This document shows positions 1 through 8,670 of a DNA stretch of 41,416 nt, in pieces. The DNA is from Paenibacillus foliorum (GTDB taxonomy: Bacteria; Bacillota; Bacilli; Paenibacillales; NBRC-103111): contig NZ_WHOD01000130.1 of the NCBI RefSeq assembly GCF_013141765.1, forward strand, positions 1 to 41,416, in the 5' to 3' direction. The notes beneath the pieces were generated by a model. That model searched no databases, was not told the DNA's origin, and saw only the letters and a list, made by a program, of their open reading frames with translations. A program made the translations under genes and the position numbers. Position 1 is the stretch's first letter. Each line of letters starts with the position of its first letter.

Positions 1-63
1 TGTCTGTTTGACGTCCAAGTGATAATATGAGTTTAAATACATGTCATATGAGTTGGTGGATTT

Positions 64-741
64 ATGAAAGAGCTGGCAAGCACGAGGGTTTTGAACGAGC
101 TAACAAAGCGGATAGAACAGGAGGATTGGAAGCCGGGACAGAAGCTGCCTTCATTAGCCGGGCTAGCCAAAGAATATGAAGTAGGGGTTTCTACGGTAAG
201 GGAAGCGCTTCGAATTTTGGAAAACAGAGGCTACCTGATTATTGAGCATGGTCGTGGAATGTATGTGCGCAGCCGGAATTATTGGAGCCATGATTCGGCT
301 GTCGAGCTGACAATGCTCCCAGTGGGTGATTTATTTTCACTATTGGAGTTTCGTGGAGTACTTGAGCCTGAGATGGCGGCTATGGCAGCTGAACGGGGGT
401 CACCGGGTCAAATTAACGATATCAAAAGGGCAGCTGCTGTCATGATCGATGATTTGGAGAAAGGCAGTGATTATTTTTCAGCTGATATTGCTTTCCATGA
501 GTATATTGCTGAGGCTTGTTCCAATGCAGTGATGGCAAAGGTTATGAAGGGCATTTCGGACCTGCTGCTGGAGAGCCGCAGACAAACTAGTCGAATCCCA
601 GGCAGTGCAGAGAAAGCGTCCCATTTCCACATGCTTATTGCACTGGCGATTGAACAGCGGAACGCTTCGCTTGCCAAGGAGATGATGAAGGCTCATCTGG
701 AAGATGTGAAGCAGGACAGTATGATGCTGAAGGAAACTTGA
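64..741 (+). CDS. GntR-family transcriptional regulator, FadR/FCD subfamily
   Basis: This 225-residue protein is a DNA-binding repressor or activator that probably senses a carboxylate or sugar-acid ligand. The first ~70 residues form a winged helix-turn-helix with the typical GntR pattern: LPSLAGLAKEYEVGVSTVREALR, interrupted here as LPSLAGLAKEYEVG then VSTVREALRILENRG. From about residue 80 the all-helical FCD ligand domain follows, with FHEYIAEACSN and HFHMLIALAIEQ holding the His residues that usually coordinate a metal. The length is normal for the family. It lies upstream of and co-directional with the IlvD/Edd-type dehydratase, so it may control that gene in response to its substrate. 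The start ATG follows a GGTGGA ribosome site. The stop codon lies inside an 11-bp tandem repeat. Ligand and operator are not known from the sequence. Confidence 0.9.
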   Translation: MKELASTRVLNELTKRIEQEDWKPGQKLPSLAGLAKEYEVGVSTVREALRILENRGYLIIEHGRGMYVRSRNYWSHDSAVELTMLPVGDLFSLLEFRGVLEPEMAAMAAERGSPGQINDIKRAAAVMIDDLEKGSDYFSADIAFHEYIAEACSNAVMAKVMKGISDLLLESRRQTSRIPGSAEKASHFHMLIALAIEQRNASLAKEMMKAHLEDVKQDSMMLKET

Positions 742-780
742 AGGAAGCTTGAAGGAAGCTTGAAGGAAGCTTGAAGGAAA
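737..780. repeat. 11-bp direct tandem repeat spanning the GntR stop codon
   Basis: Three perfect units of CTTGAAGGAAG (737-747, 748-758, 759-769) are followed by a fourth with one change (770-780) and a fifth with one change at 782-792. After that the pattern decays into AAGGAAG-type sequence up to about 815. The regulator stop TGA (739-741) is in the first unit. Because 11 is not a multiple of three, gain or loss of units upstream of a stop would shift the frame, but here all extra units are downstream of the stop. The stretch from 742 to 917 has no convincing gene. Confidence 0.9.
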
Positions 781-917
781 ACTTAAAGGAAGCGCTAAGG
801 AAGAACTTAGGAAGTATTAGCTGGAGGGTAGTAGTGAAACCGAATGTCCAATGATTGTGCAGAGGAATGCAGCGGAATTATTCTGGACATACCGTATGGA
901 GAGGGTGAGCTGACACT

Positions 918-3116
918 ATGGCAACGATCAATAATCCAATCAATTCCTATCGTGGAAATGTGCAAGGCAAGGCGAATGAACCGATCACTGTTGCAGGCTT
1001 GCTGGACAGAGCATGGCGCGAGCTTGGCGGTCAGTATGAAGGAGGGGGCCCCGATTGGACCCTGGATCAGATCTATGACCGGCTGGAGCTTAACGCGCCC
1101 AGGATTGCTATTATTGGAGGTTCAACGGATCACCCTGCACATATTCTGGATCATGAAACGGTATTTAAAGCTGCGTTGAAAATTTGGCTGGAAGGCGGTG
1201 TACCGTTCTATTTCAGTACACCCGTGCTCTGTGATGGAACCGCCCAGAATAATATGGGCATGTCCTATTCCCTGCAGAGCCGCAATGCCATAGCGGAGAT
1301 TGTTGTCAATCAAATGGAAGCGCATTCATATCATGGGGCATTCGTTATCCAGGGCTGTGACAAGCAGCCGCTTGGGGTGCTGAGCGGTCTGGCGCATCTT
1401 GACCGAGTTCGGAGATATCGCGGTGAGCATCCGGTGTTTGCGACCTTCAGTCCTTCCCATGTGCTTAAGGGCGGAACGATTCCTGATGATCTGAAGCAAG
1501 AGTTGATACTTTTGGCTAGTCAAGCCAGCACCCAAGGGCTCCATGATATTGCCGCAGATATTGAAGAGGCGGTCAGCTACATTCTGCAATGCTCCTCCAA
1601 CACAGCGTTTCAAGGTGTGTTTCAGAGGGCGGTAGAATGCGGCTTGCTTAATGAGGAGCAGCATAAATATTTGGAGAAAAGGCTGGCAGTAAACACCTGT
1701 GACTCCAAAGGCGGAATATGTGCTTTTCATGGCACAGGGAACAGCTCGCGGGATGTAACAGCCGGATTTGGCGTTGTTTGCCCAGAGCTGGAGCTGCTTA
1801 CGGAGCCTCCAACTCAGGAGCAGGTCAATAAGGCTATTGAAGGTTTGTTCGCTATTATATCTAGACCTGAATGCAGTGTTAGTGAGCTTGTTAGAGCTAA
1901 TATCGCTAATACCATTCGAATTCACAGTGCGGGCGGCGGTTCTACCAATCTGATGATGCACATCGTCGGAGCTATGCTTTATGCAGGCTATGATTTTTCA
2001 TTAGAGGATTTGGAGCAAATCGCAAACAAATATCCGATTCCTGATTTGTTTGATTACAGCCTGACAGAGGGCAGAGATATCTATGTGCTAGCGCAGCAGT
2101 GCTGTTCCGGGGACATACGCGGTATGGAAACATTAATGTATGAGCTGAATCGTAATGGAGTGCCGATGGATCTCGATGCGCCCACGGTGACAGGCCAGAC
2201 TTGGAGGGAACGGTTGTCGGATACCAGAGGACTTAGCGCGGACGGTGTGAAAGACAATCCGATTATATTGAGCAAGCCGAGACGCAGCTTTAGTGGTGTG
2301 GATGTACTGAGGGGCAATTTTTTCAACAATGCGGTTGTCAAAATCAGCGGTATGCCAACCAAGCAGCTGGACCAGTTCGATGATAAGGTTGCATTCGTGC
2401 TTTATTACGAGAATGAAGAAGAAGCCAATCATCAGCTGTTGGATGTCGGCCTGTTGGAGGGCTTAAAGGCAAGAAAGCTATTTAAGCTGGAGCAGATGAA
2501 ACAGATGGCTGTATATAACGCCTCCATATCCTTGGATGAGCTGGCAGGATTGAGCTATGAGGAGCTGTTCGACCGGATGATCTCGGAAGAATGGATAAGG
2601 CTGGCGTTAATTATTGCGGGGCAAGGGCCAGAATCGTTCGGGATGCCGGAGATGTTTACGCCGATGCAGCATATTAATGCTCACCGCCAGCTGAAACGTC
2701 TCACGACTCTAATAAGCGATGGCCGCTATTCAGGTGTGACCTATGGGGCGGCTGTGGGCCATGTGACGCCGGAAGCTTTTCACGAAGGAGGCCTCCTATA
2801 TATTGAGGAAGGTGACCTGCTGCTTTTGCAGTTCCGCAATAAGCGCATCGATATACTGGACGCTGTGCAGTTCGAATCCGGCATAGTGCTTCCTTATGCC
2901 GGTGATCTTCGGGCGCAGCGCAGCGAGCTGGGCGCGCTTCGGCTGCAGAAGCTGCGCAATCGGCAAAGGCAGGTTGCCGCATCGAATCGGTTGCGCGATT
3001 GTACGGATGCTGCGCGAGGTGTTGTGCCAATGGCTGTCGCCTTGGAAGCAGACTTGCCATGGCGTATGCAGCGAGATCAGCAGGGGCAAGAGCAAGCGTC
3101 TGTTGAATGGTCCTAA
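918..3116 (+). CDS. IlvD/Edd-family dehydratase, YjhG/YagF-like (putative sugar-acid dehydratase)
   Basis: This 732-residue cytoplasmic enzyme belongs to the iron-sulfur dehydratases that turn dihydroxy acids or sugar acids into 2-keto-3-deoxy products. The three expected Cys ligands are visible: Cys105 in CDGTAQ, Cys147 in GCDKQPLG and Cys268 in GGICAFHGTGNS. Lys149 of the CDK motif matches the carbamylated, metal-binding lysine of the family. HSAGGGSTNLMMHI and, near residue 600, SDGRYSGVTYGAAVGHVTPEA are further signatures. CDG plus GGxC resembles the xylonate-type YjhG/YagF branch more than IlvD of branched-chain amino-acid synthesis. The protein is longer than the roughly 650 residues of that branch, with an Arg/Gln-rich C-terminal extension. 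The ATG follows GAGGGTGAG. Its neighbours (GntR, TIM-barrel protein) suggest a catabolic role. The substrate is unknown. Confidence 0.85.
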   Translation: MATINNPINSYRGNVQGKANEPITVAGLLDRAWRELGGQYEGGGPDWTLDQIYDRLELNAPRIAIIGGSTDHPAHILDHETVFKAALKIWLEGGVPFYFSTPVLCDGTAQNNMGMSYSLQSRNAIAEIVVNQMEAHSYHGAFVIQGCDKQPLGVLSGLAHLDRVRRYRGEHPVFATFSPSHVLKGGTIPDDLKQELILLASQASTQGLHDIAADIEEAVSYILQCSSNTAFQGVFQRAVECGLLNEEQHKYLEKRLAVNTCDSKGGICAFHGTGNSSRDVTAGFGVVCPELELLTEPPTQEQVNKAIEGLFAIISRPECSVSELVRANIANTIRIHSAGGGSTNLMMHIVGAMLYAGYDFSLEDLEQIANKYPIPDLFDYSLTEGRDIYVLAQQCCSGDIRGMETLMYELNRNGVPMDLDAPTVTGQTWRERLSDTRGLSADGVKDNPIILSKPRRSFSGVDVLRGNFFNNAVVKISGMPTKQLDQFDDKVAFVLYYENEEEANHQLLDVGLLEGLKARKLFKLEQMKQMAVYNASISLDELAGLSYEELFDRMISEEWIRLALIIAGQGPESFGMPEMFTPMQHINAHRQLKRLTTLISDGRYSGVTYGAAVGHVTPEAFHEGGLLYIEEGDLLLLQFRNKRIDILDAVQFESGIVLPYAGDLRAQRSELGALRLQKLRNRQRQVAASNRLRDCTDAARGVVPMAVALEADLPWRMQRDQQGQEQASVEWS

Positions 3117-3230
3117 GCTTGTCCAATGGGTTGTTTCCTGTAAGTTCGGCAGGAGACGATCCTTTAGTATACACAGTTGAGCATTGCATGGATTAACTAT
3201 CAAAGTAATATTGGAAAAAGGAGCTGCAGC

Positions 3231-4166
3231 ATGGATAAATCGAAAGCTTTGTTAAAATCATTAGGTTTCTTGGACAGGGAGGCCTATGATTTGCCGGATT
3301 CCCCAAAGCGGTTTCCGGATGGCGCACAGTATCGCTTGGAAATTCCAAGTGTGGAAGGACCAGGAGCGTTAAAAGCCGTATTTGAGGAAGCAGACAAATA
3401 TGGACTTACTATTCATCGCGTTTCACAAGGCAGCGGCATCATGCTGCTGACCGATGAGGAGATAACAGAAATGGTAGAGCTCTGCGCAGCCCGCGGGGTT
3501 GAGCTGAGCTTATTTGTCGGGCCGCGAGGCACTTGGGACATCAGTGCCTTGCCGTTGACACCTGCTGGCAAGGTTGTCGCTTTGCGCCATGAGGGCATCG
3601 ATCAGCTCGTTTATGCTATGGAGGATTTGCAGCGGGCCAACCGGCTTGGTGTCCGCGGAGCTCTGGTTGCGGATGAAGGGCTGCTGCTGTTGACCAAGGA
3701 AATGAAGAAGCAAGGATTGATTGCGCCTGAGTTTGTTATCAAAGTGTCTGTACAAATGATGGCGGCAAACCCGGTATCGATTAAGCTGATGGAGGATATT
3801 GGTGCGGATACGTATAATGTACCTACAGCATTAACGCTGCCTAAGCTTGCTTCGATCCGTCCGGCAATTGATATTCCGATTGATTTGTACGTGGAAGTAC
3901 CTGACGGTCTCGGCGGATTTATCCGGCACTATGAAATTCCTGAATTTATTCGGATATTGTCTCCGGTATATATTAAGTTTGGCTTACGCAATCACCCGGA
4001 TGTATATCCTAGCGGCATTCATCTGGAGCAGGTTAACATTAATTTGTGCCGGGAGCGTGTAAGAAGGGCCTATATGGGGATGCAGCTGCTGAAGCAATAT
4101 GCTCCTGAGATGATAACCTCCGAGCTTGGAGCGCCGGGCTTAGGAGTTCCTGTACCGCAGAAATAG
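3231..4166 (+). CDS. TIM-barrel protein resembling U32-type peptidases, function unknown
   Basis: This 311-residue cytoplasmic protein has no signal peptide or membrane segment. I chose the ATG at 3231 because AAAGGAG lies 6-7 bases upstream; an in-frame ATG further upstream has no such site. The sequence shows alternating beta/alpha stretches ending in motifs such as HRVSQGSGIMLLTDEE, LFVGPRGTWDIS, NPVSIKLMEDIGADTYNVP and SPVYIKFGLRN, typical of a TIM barrel. I recall related Paenibacillus proteins being labelled U32 peptidase-like, but no protease signature can be pointed to here. It lies 114 bp behind the YjhG-like dehydratase and shares its direction, so an aldolase-like or carrier role on the dehydratase product is possible. 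That is inference only. Confidence 0.6.
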   Translation: MDKSKALLKSLGFLDREAYDLPDSPKRFPDGAQYRLEIPSVEGPGALKAVFEEADKYGLTIHRVSQGSGIMLLTDEEITEMVELCAARGVELSLFVGPRGTWDISALPLTPAGKVVALRHEGIDQLVYAMEDLQRANRLGVRGALVADEGLLLLTKEMKKQGLIAPEFVIKVSVQMMAANPVSIKLMEDIGADTYNVPTALTLPKLASIRPAIDIPIDLYVEVPDGLGGFIRHYEIPEFIRILSPVYIKFGLRNHPDVYPSGIHLEQVNINLCRERVRRAYMGMQLLKQYAPEMITSELGAPGLGVPVPQK

Positions 4167-4192
4167 CCGGATTTCCGCTTTGATAGACTTCA

Positions 4193-4239
4193 CCAACGCC
4201 CTTACTGCCTCAAGTATATCAGAGGAAGAAGGGCGTTGG
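4193..4239 (+). terminator. Hairpin after the TIM-barrel gene, probable terminator
   Basis: An 11-bp perfect inverted repeat, CCAACGCCCTT (4193-4203) and AAGGGCGTTGG (4229-4239), encloses a 25-base loop and is followed by TTTG. It lies 26 bp after the stop of the TIM-barrel gene and separates the dehydratase cluster from the ROK operon. The loop is long and the T-run short, so efficiency is uncertain. Confidence 0.6.
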
Positions 4240-4431
4240 TTTGTAATACGGATATATATTAGTTAACGCAGGTATCCGATAGAGTGAGCGTATTGGAAGC
4301 TGTACACGGCTCATGTTATAGTTTCTGAATATTCAAAAAAATTAATTTAGTAAGAAGGAATATCCAGTTTTTTCTAGAATAGTTATTTCACATATGAACT
4401 TAGTTTTTCGATTGGAAAAAGTAAGCAGTGA

Positions 4432-5652
4432 ATGGGGTTTATCAAATTGTCGAGAAGAAAAGATGCCGCACGAACCGGAAGCCAACAGCTTATTAAAGAA
4501 ATCAATCAGGTGCTGATCTTTAGGGCAATCCGCGAGAGAGGACCCATCTCCCGTTCTCAATTGGCGAAGGAGCTTAGATTAAGCCCCACTACCGTTACCG
4601 TGATTATAGATTATTTTATGGAAAATGGATTTCTGATTGAAACCGGCAAAGGGGACTCAAGCGGGGGAAGGAAGCCGATTTTGGTAAAGCTTGCCCCTAA
4701 CGCAGGGGTTGTCATCGCTGTGGATCTGGAGCAAAACAGAGTAGCGGTATTGAATATGGAAGCCGATATTTTACAAGAGAAGAAGCTGGTGATATTTGAT
4801 AATAAGGAATTGCTAACTTCGCTCATTGCGGTCATAAATGAGTTGATTGCTGAATACCGGGATCGCCACAAAATGCGCCCTCTCGGGATCGGCATAGCCG
4901 TTCCAGGTATTATCGATTTGCAGAAGGGTACGGTGTTCACAGCCTCCAAACTGAACTTTAATCATTTGTCGCTGAAGGAGGAACTGCAGGAACACTTTCA
5001 AGTACCGGTCCTACTTGAAAACGATGCGAATGCGGCCGCTTATGGGGAATTTCTTTATGGGCGTGCCCAGCAGGTACCGAACTTTCTCTATCTTCATATA
5101 GGCAGAGCGGTAGGAGCCGGATTTTTCCTGTCAGGAAACCTATTCACCGGTGGAGCCGGCGGGGCTGGGGAATTTGGCCATATTTCGGTGGATGAATCGG
5201 GCCCCCTGTGTCATTGCGGTAACATAGGGTGCCTCGAGAAGCTGATCAGCGAACATTCTCTATTGGAGAAATGGCGTGAGTGGGCTGGGGCTGAGGAAGC
5301 GACAGGGATTCCTGCCCTGGCGGAAATGGTTGAATTAAGTAACAATGGGGGGGGGACTGCCGGGCGGTTGATGGATTATGCTGGTGAGATGCTCGGAAAA
5401 GGAGTTGTCACATTAGTGCATTTATTCAATCCTACCTTAATTTTGTTAGGAGGTGAGCTGGCTCTAAACAACTTGCGCTTGCTGGATCAAGTAAAGAAGC
5501 AAGTCGACCGGAGAAGCATGCCGGTATTCTTGAAGCATGTGAAGATTGAAGAAAGCTTGACGAAGCTGAACGCTGGTATTATTGGGGCGGGATCGCTTGC
5601 CTTGCACCATTTTTTTGAAAACTTACATATTGATGCGGTAACCAACCGTTAG
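4432..5652 (+). CDS. ROK-family transcriptional regulator (XylR/NagC type)
   Basis: This 406-residue sugar-responsive repressor has an N-terminal winged HTH at about residues 25-75 (RGPISRSQLAKELRLSPTTV). A ROK domain follows, with the zinc-binding signature CHCGNIGCLE and the preceding GGAGGAGEFGHISV loop. The kinase ATP-binding DxGGT motif is replaced by VDLEQNRVAVLN, so it should bind but not phosphorylate a sugar. This fits regulators rather than ROK kinases. The length is normal. The ribosome site before the ATG is weak (GTAAGCAGTG). The stop lies 11 bp before the first Gfo/Idh gene, so it probably heads the importer A operon and represses it until the transported sugar or its derivative arrives. 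The region 4240-4431 is AT-rich and should hold the promoter, but I could not fix its elements. Confidence 0.9.
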   Translation: MGFIKLSRRKDAARTGSQQLIKEINQVLIFRAIRERGPISRSQLAKELRLSPTTVTVIIDYFMENGFLIETGKGDSSGGRKPILVKLAPNAGVVIAVDLEQNRVAVLNMEADILQEKKLVIFDNKELLTSLIAVINELIAEYRDRHKMRPLGIGIAVPGIIDLQKGTVFTASKLNFNHLSLKEELQEHFQVPVLLENDANAAAYGEFLYGRAQQVPNFLYLHIGRAVGAGFFLSGNLFTGGAGGAGEFGHISVDESGPLCHCGNIGCLEKLISEHSLLEKWREWAGAEEATGIPALAEMVELSNNGGGTAGRLMDYAGEMLGKGVVTLVHLFNPTLILLGGELALNNLRLLDQVKKQVDRRSMPVFLKHVKIEESLTKLNAGIIGAGSLALHHFFENLHIDAVTNR

Positions 5653-5663
5653 GAGGGCTTGAG

Positions 5664-6653
5664 ATGTTTACGATTGGATTGATCGGCGCTGGAACCATGG
5701 GAAATACTCACAGCCGGTCGTACCGGCAAATAGCAGGTGCCCGGATTGTGGCGGTCTGCGACATCGACGGGGAAAAGGCGAATCAGCTTGCTTCCGCGTG
5801 GGGTGCGACTATATTCACATCAATGGAAGATATGCTTAAGAGTGAACAGTTCGATGCGGTGGATATTTGTTTGCCGACAGACTTGCACAGGCAAGCTGTG
5901 GAACTTGCAGCCTCCTATGGCAAACATGTTTTTTGCGAAAAACCGATTGCACTGACCGTTGAGGATTCTGAAGCTATGATCGAGGCCTGTAAAAAGGCGG
6001 GAGTGACTCTGATGGTGGGGCATGTTGTTCGATTCTTTCCGGAATATCGCGCAGCAAGGGAGCAATTGCTTTCCGGGAGATTGGGAGATCCGGCCGTTGT
6101 ACGGACTATCCGGTCTGGAGCCTTTCCGTCATGGTCCGGCTGGTTTAAGGACGATAGCCGAAGCGGCGGCCCGCTGCTTGATTTGGCCATCCACGATTTC
6201 GACTATTTACGTTGGTGCTTTGGCCCGGTTCGGCGTGTATTCAGCCGCACCTTAACAACTAAACGGGAAGGAATGGAACATACGCTCACACTTCTAAGAT
6301 TTGAAAGCGGTGTCATGGCTCACGTTGAGGCCAGTTGGGCTTATCCGCAGGGAGCGCCATTTCAGACCTCGCTTGAAATTACCGGAACCAAAGGGCTTGC
6401 CCTGTTTGAGAAAGACAAATCCAACTCGATCGTCAAATTCGGTGGGCCGCTGAATCAACAGGGAGTGCCGGACAGCCCTCTCTCTAAAAGCCCATACGCG
6501 TTGGAATTGGAACATTTTATCGAATGTGTTAAGCATAAGAAAGAGCCGATAACCTCGGGTGAAGAAGCTTTAGCTTCCCTGAAAATCGGCATCGCTGCTT
6601 TTCGGTCAGCTCAAACCAATCTGCCAGTTGAAATGGAGGGGATTCTGCAGTGA
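5664..6653 (+). CDS. Gfo/Idh/MocA-family NAD(P)-dependent oxidoreductase 1
   Basis: This 329-residue cytoplasmic sugar or polyol dehydrogenase has an N-terminal Rossmann fold with IGLIGAGTMG at residues 4-13. The conserved EKP is at 92-94, with Lys93 as the expected catalytic lysine. D173-x-x-x-H177 (DLAIHDFD) in the C-terminal beta domain supplies the second catalytic pair. Length and all key residues agree with an active inositol-2-dehydrogenase-like or glucose-fructose-oxidoreductase-like enzyme. It has a good AGGAGG site and is coupled to the next gene by a 4-base GTGA overlap. Its place between a ROK repressor and a sugar ABC importer suggests oxidation of the imported sugar. A cre-like site occurs inside the gene (6302-6315). 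The substrate cannot be read from the sequence. Confidence 0.88.
   Translation: MFTIGLIGAGTMGNTHSRSYRQIAGARIVAVCDIDGEKANQLASAWGATIFTSMEDMLKSEQFDAVDICLPTDLHRQAVELAASYGKHVFCEKPIALTVEDSEAMIEACKKAGVTLMVGHVVRFFPEYRAAREQLLSGRLGDPAVVRTIRSGAFPSWSGWFKDDSRSGGPLLDLAIHDFDYLRWCFGPVRRVFSRTLTTKREGMEHTLTLLRFESGVMAHVEASWAYPQGAPFQTSLEITGTKGLALFEKDKSNSIVKFGGPLNQQGVPDSPLSKSPYALELEHFIECVKHKKEPITSGEEALASLKIGIAAFRSAQTNLPVEMEGILQ
6302..6315. promoter_or_regulatory. Intragenic cre-like site (CcpA)
   Basis: TGAAAGCGGTGTCA fits the CcpA operator consensus TGWAANCGNTNWCA at every position. It lies about 640 bp inside the first Gfo/Idh gene. Intragenic cre sites can act as roadblocks to elongating polymerase in Bacillus, but a 14-base degenerate match inside coding sequence may be chance. 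Confidence 0.3.
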
Positions 6654-7645
6654 AACCGATACGAATCGGAATGATCAGCCTTGCCCATAAGTCGCATGCC
6701 TATAGCTATGCAAAAGGTTTGTCGGAGCTGCCCGGGGTCATCATTACCGGCATTTTTGATGAGGAAGAAGAGAGAGGGCGAACGGCTGCAGAACGGTTTC
6801 AAACTCAATTGTATGCCGACTTGAATCCACTATTGGACGATGTAGACGGCGTGGTCATCTCCTCGGATAACCAAAAGCATTTTCTGTATGCCAAGGCCGC
6901 CGCAGAAGCGAAGGTGCATATCCTGGTGGAAAAACCGATTACCACAGTAGGTGAAGAGGCCCGCGAGCTAATCGAGTTATGTGAAAGAAACCATGTAGTG
7001 CTTCAAACCGCTTTCCCAGTAAGATTTAATTCCTCTGTGCAAAAAGTCAAACAGCAGATCGATAATGGTGAAGTCGGCGAAATTATAGCCATCGCTGCTA
7101 CAAATCACGGTAAAATGCCCGGAGGGTGGTTTATAGATCCTACATTATCAGGTGGAGGCGCCGTTCTGGATCACACTGTCCATGTGGTGGACATCATGAG
7201 ATGGTTCTTAAACAGTGAAGTGAAGGAAGTGTATGCCGAAGTCGACACATTGCTGCATGACATAGAAGTGGATGATTGCGGCTTGCTGTCCATGCAGTTT
7301 GAAAATGGGGTTATTGCCACACTGGACACAAGCTGGTCAAGACCGCGCTCCTTCTCCACTTGGGGGGACGTTACACTCCGCATCGTGGGCACCGAAGGTG
7401 TAATTCATCTGGATGCCTTCGCGCAGGCCGGAAACTTGTGGGAGAACAACGCTGAACTTTCCCATCGGATGCTTCCTTGGGCGGATAACTCCAACGAAGC
7501 GCTGGTTGCGGAGTTTGTGGCTAGTATTCGGGAAGAACGCCCAAGCGCCATTACCGGATTGGACGGCTTGAGGGCTGCTGAAGCGGCTTGGGCTGCTTAC
7601 GAGTCGGCAGCCCTGATTAAACCGATTCAAGTGAAGCATTACTAA
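6650..7645 (+). CDS. Gfo/Idh/MocA-family oxidoreductase 2
   Basis: This 331-residue paralogue of the preceding gene starts with GTG inside that gene's stop (GTGA overlap), so the two are translationally coupled. It has EKP at residues 94-96 (Lys95) and DHTVHVVD at 174-181 with His178. The glycine motif at the N-terminus is degenerate: IGMISLAHKSHAYSYAKG lacks the classical GxGxxG. Cofactor binding may therefore differ from that of copy 1. Two adjacent Gfo/Idh genes in an importer operon often form sequential or heteromeric steps on one substrate. It lies 49 bp upstream of the importer permease. Family assignment is firm; reaction and substrate are not known. Confidence 0.83.
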   Translation: MKPIRIGMISLAHKSHAYSYAKGLSELPGVIITGIFDEEEERGRTAAERFQTQLYADLNPLLDDVDGVVISSDNQKHFLYAKAAAEAKVHILVEKPITTVGEEARELIELCERNHVVLQTAFPVRFNSSVQKVKQQIDNGEVGEIIAIAATNHGKMPGGWFIDPTLSGGGAVLDHTVHVVDIMRWFLNSEVKEVYAEVDTLLHDIEVDDCGLLSMQFENGVIATLDTSWSRPRSFSTWGDVTLRIVGTEGVIHLDAFAQAGNLWENNAELSHRMLPWADNSNEALVAEFVASIREERPSAITGLDGLRAAEAAWAAYESAALIKPIQVKHY

Positions 7646-7694
7646 CATTCATTCGGTATACATTCATGCAACTTCAGAGAGGAGGTGAAAACCT

Positions 7695-8654
7695 TTGGAG
7701 CAAGTATCCGTTCAGAAACAAGCTAAAATGAAAATGTATGCTGTACGGCGCCGAAGTTTTTTGAAATCCTTCCTTAAAAACTGGGAGCTATACGTGATCA
7801 TTTCCCCTGTTATTGCCTTCTATATTATTTTTGAGTACATTCCAATGTACGGTGTGCAGATTGCGTTTAAAAACTTCGTTGCTACAAAGGGCATCTGGGG
7901 AAGCTCATGGGTAGGTTTCGATCATTTTGAACGTTTCTTCAACAGTTATTTCTTCTGGCGGTTAATTAAAAATACGTTAGGTCTAAGCTTGCTGCAGTTG
8001 GCTTTTGGCTTCCCTATCCCGATTCTTCTAGCACTTATGATAAACGAGGTCAGGCTGAAGTTATTTAAAAGATTTGTGCAAACGGTTACATACGCGCCGC
8101 ATTTTCTTTCCACTGTTGTGCTCGTAGGGATGATCGTGATTTTCGTTTCACCGCAAAGCGGTATTGTGAACCAGATCATCGTTCTCTTCGGAGGTGAACC
8201 GATCTCGTTTATGACACAGCCGGAATGGTTTAAATCGATGTATGTCGCCTCAGGTGTCTGGCAGCAAATGGGGTGGAGCTCCATCATTTACCTGGCGGCT
8301 CTTGCCGGAATCGACCCCCAATTGCATGAAGCGGCGAAAGTCGATGGCGCCAGCCGGTTGCAGCGCATCTGGAATGTCAACCTGCCCGGCATTATGCCGA
8401 CGATTGTGATTCTACTGATTCTGAACATGGGATCTATAATGAGCATCGGCTTTGAGAAAGTTTATCTTATGCAGAATGACCTTAACATGGACAGCTCCGA
8501 CGTCATTTCAACGTATGTATACCGTACCGGTATTATTCAAGCCCAGTACAGCTTCTCCGCAGCTGTAGGCCTGTTCAATTCGGTGATCAATATGATTCTG
8601 TTGGTAGTGGTTAACTTAATAGCCAAACGCTTAAACGAAACCAGTCTATGGTAA
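7695..8654 (+). CDS. ABC sugar importer A, permease 1 (LplB type)
   Basis: This 319-residue inner-membrane permease begins with TTG, placed seven bases after a GGAGGTG ribosome site. There is no better ATG. About six transmembrane helices are visible, beginning near residue 35 (YVIISPVIAFYIIFEYIPM). The EAA loop that contacts the ATPase is HEAAKVDGASRLQRIWNVNLP, around residue 210. The YIPMYGVQIAFKNF stretch is characteristic of LplB-type components of oligosaccharide importers. It is the first of three transporter genes (permease, permease, binding protein). As in most such loci no ATPase gene is nearby, so a shared MsmX-like ATPase elsewhere is expected. Confidence 0.9.
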   Translation: MEQVSVQKQAKMKMYAVRRRSFLKSFLKNWELYVIISPVIAFYIIFEYIPMYGVQIAFKNFVATKGIWGSSWVGFDHFERFFNSYFFWRLIKNTLGLSLLQLAFGFPIPILLALMINEVRLKLFKRFVQTVTYAPHFLSTVVLVGMIVIFVSPQSGIVNQIIVLFGGEPISFMTQPEWFKSMYVASGVWQQMGWSSIIYLAALAGIDPQLHEAAKVDGASRLQRIWNVNLPGIMPTIVILLILNMGSIMSIGFEKVYLMQNDLNMDSSDVISTYVYRTGIIQAQYSFSAAVGLFNSVINMILLVVVNLIAKRLNETSLW

Positions 8655-8670
8655 GGAGGGGGTTCCCAAG

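Noticed and set aside
1..63. TTGACG (8-13) with TTTAAA (32-37) as promoter of the GntR gene
   Set aside because: The spacing of 18 is acceptable but the -10 is poor and the region is cut by the window edge, so it was not listed as a feature.
844..1179. Open frame of 111 codons overlapping the start of the dehydratase gene
   Set aside because: It overlaps the well-supported IlvD/Edd gene in another frame, lacks a recognisable domain, and the part before 918 is too short to judge.
2701..3203. Minus-strand frames of 135-162 codons opposite the dehydratase 3' end
   Set aside because: They are antisense shadows of a strongly supported gene, with low-complexity Arg/Gln/His-rich translations and no domain.
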